Assembly: GCA_902984215.1 (NCBI GenBank)
Contig: CADWAF010002570.1
Coordinates: 1 to 18,408, forward strand
DNA length: 18,408 bases
Source: Willaertia magna
Lineage: Eukaryota; Heterolobosea; Eutetramitea; Acrasida; Naegleriidae
Direction: 5' to 3'
Shown here: piece after piece, positions 17,660 to 18,408 of the stretch
Numbering within the stretch: the stretch's first letter is position 1
How the letters are laid out: each line of letters begins with the position of its first letter
Made by a program: the position numbers and the translations under genes
The notes under the pieces: model-generated
Seen by the model: the letters and a program-made list of their open reading frames with translations, nothing else
Databases searched by the model: none
Told to the model about the DNA's origin: nothing

Positions 17660-18382
17660 TTAAACAATTCTTTCCATATCTTTTGCATAATGAAGAGATT
17701 TTGCAATAATTTCTCGACTAACATTATTAAAACTCTTCTTCTCTTCAGATGATTCATTTTCAAATAAAACTTGATTATTATTTACACGCCATCCTTGTCT
17801 TGATTTAATAAATTGTAAAGTTTCATTATCATCTTTTCATAATAATAATTTTGAAAGACCTTCTAAAGAAATACGATTATAAGCTAATTCTGTACAATCA
17901 GCAATCTCTTTTCTAATTGTATCAATCATCATATCCATAAAAACATTATATTCAGGTGCAGGTGCTTTATCCCTTAAACTTCTTAATTTAGAATAAGACC
18001 CTTCCATTAAAAATAATTCCATTTGAATAGCGTGTTTAATATACATACTCTTCTTATGTAAATCAATTGGAATTAATTCTAATTCTGTATGAAATTCAGC
18101 AATACGATTTTGTGCTAATAACCTTAAAAGATTTAATCCTAAAATTAATTCTTCTCTATTACTTTTATTTACACCTGGTAAAGAATTACTATAATAAGAT
18201 TTTACTTGATTAACATTTCTTTCAAAAGCTTCAAGATCTTTCATTTTGGCTGATAAAATTACTGCATGTTCTAAAGTTTCTCTAACAAATAGATATTCTT
18301 GTTTTGTTTCTTCATTTAAGTTAAGATCTGAAATTGTACCTGCTGTAATTGATAAGAATGAATTTAAGCTAACAAAGCCTTT
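17660..18382 (-). CDS. PSMD8: 26S proteasome lid subunit RPN12/PSMD8, 5' partial, with in-frame TGA
   Basis: The frame runs from 18382 to TAA at 17660-17662. Landmarks match RPN12: LEAFERNVNQVKSYY, LGLNLLRLLAQNRIAEFHTE, YIKHAIQMELFLMEGSYSKL, MMIDTIRKEIADCTELAYNR, and a C-terminal helix AKSLHYAKDMERIV. The ATG at 18244 is internal, because homology continues upstream (LNSFLSITAGT ... LEHAVILSAK). A TAG at 18384-18382 is better read as the end of an intron (TTTAAATAG|AAAGGC, phase 0), so earlier exons lie beyond the window. An in-frame TGA at 17839-17837 (LSKLLL-stop-KDDNETLQ) separates the body from 58 conserved C-terminal residues. RPN12 completes the lid and couples it to the base through its C-terminus, so the break matters. 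Possible causes are sequence error, readthrough or strain-specific truncation. Confidence 0.87.
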
Positions 18383-18408
18383 CTATTTAAATTATTTCCG
18401 ATTTTGTT

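Noticed and set aside
17828..17854. A 27-nt GT...AG segment in RPN12 whose removal would delete the TGA and keep the frame
   Set aside because: It is shorter than the 34-nt minimum seen here, and it would delete residues (LSKLLL and neighbours) that align with the conserved RPN12 helix.

Overview
The window is nuclear DNA from an AT-rich, flagellated, amoeba-like protist. Genes are packed tightly on both strands, with gaps of 35 to about 290 bp. Introns are tiny (34-54 nt, GT...AG), codon use is standard, start codons sit in A-rich context, and proteins carry long Asn/Gln/Lys runs. A heterolobosean close to Naegleria fits well: it has flagellar genes plus an EGF/fibrinogen-like secreted protein. 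The sequence alone does not fix the species. Every complete gene ends in TAA.

Layout, left to right: the 3' part of EMC7 (+, 1-723); CFAP52 (-, 759-2707, one intron); CFAP206 (+, 2768-4780, six exons); a MAK/CILK1/LF4-type ciliary kinase (-, 4830-6324, four exons); an unrecognised protein with an internal duplication (+, 6555-7361); a secreted EGF/fibrinogen-like gene whose frame breaks twice (+, 7640-8894); a very AT-rich unrecognised gene with an unclear N-terminus (-, 9035-10307); eIF5B (-, 10371-13901); a protein matching the C-terminal half of the centriole protein CEP120 (-, 14191-15618); NOT2/CNOT2 (+, 15909-17537); and the 5'-truncated proteasome lid subunit RPN12/PSMD8 (-, 17660-18382), which has an in-frame TGA.

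The main observation links four of these genes. CFAP52 (doublet-lumen protein), CFAP206 (radial-spoke docking), the kinase (cilium length) and the CEP120-like protein (centriole) all act in the centriole or cilium. All four, and by eye only these, have a perfect E2F-type site (TTTCCCGCC / GGCGGGAAA) within 40 bp of their start codons. One site is shared by the CFAP52/CFAP206 divergent pair, one precedes the kinase and one precedes the CEP120-like gene. This suggests an E2F/DP-driven centriole and cilium regulon, comparable to the E2F4/5-Multicilin programme of vertebrate multiciliated cells. The remaining genes are housekeeping (ER insertase, translation initiation, mRNA deadenylation, proteasome) or unrecognised, and they lack the site.
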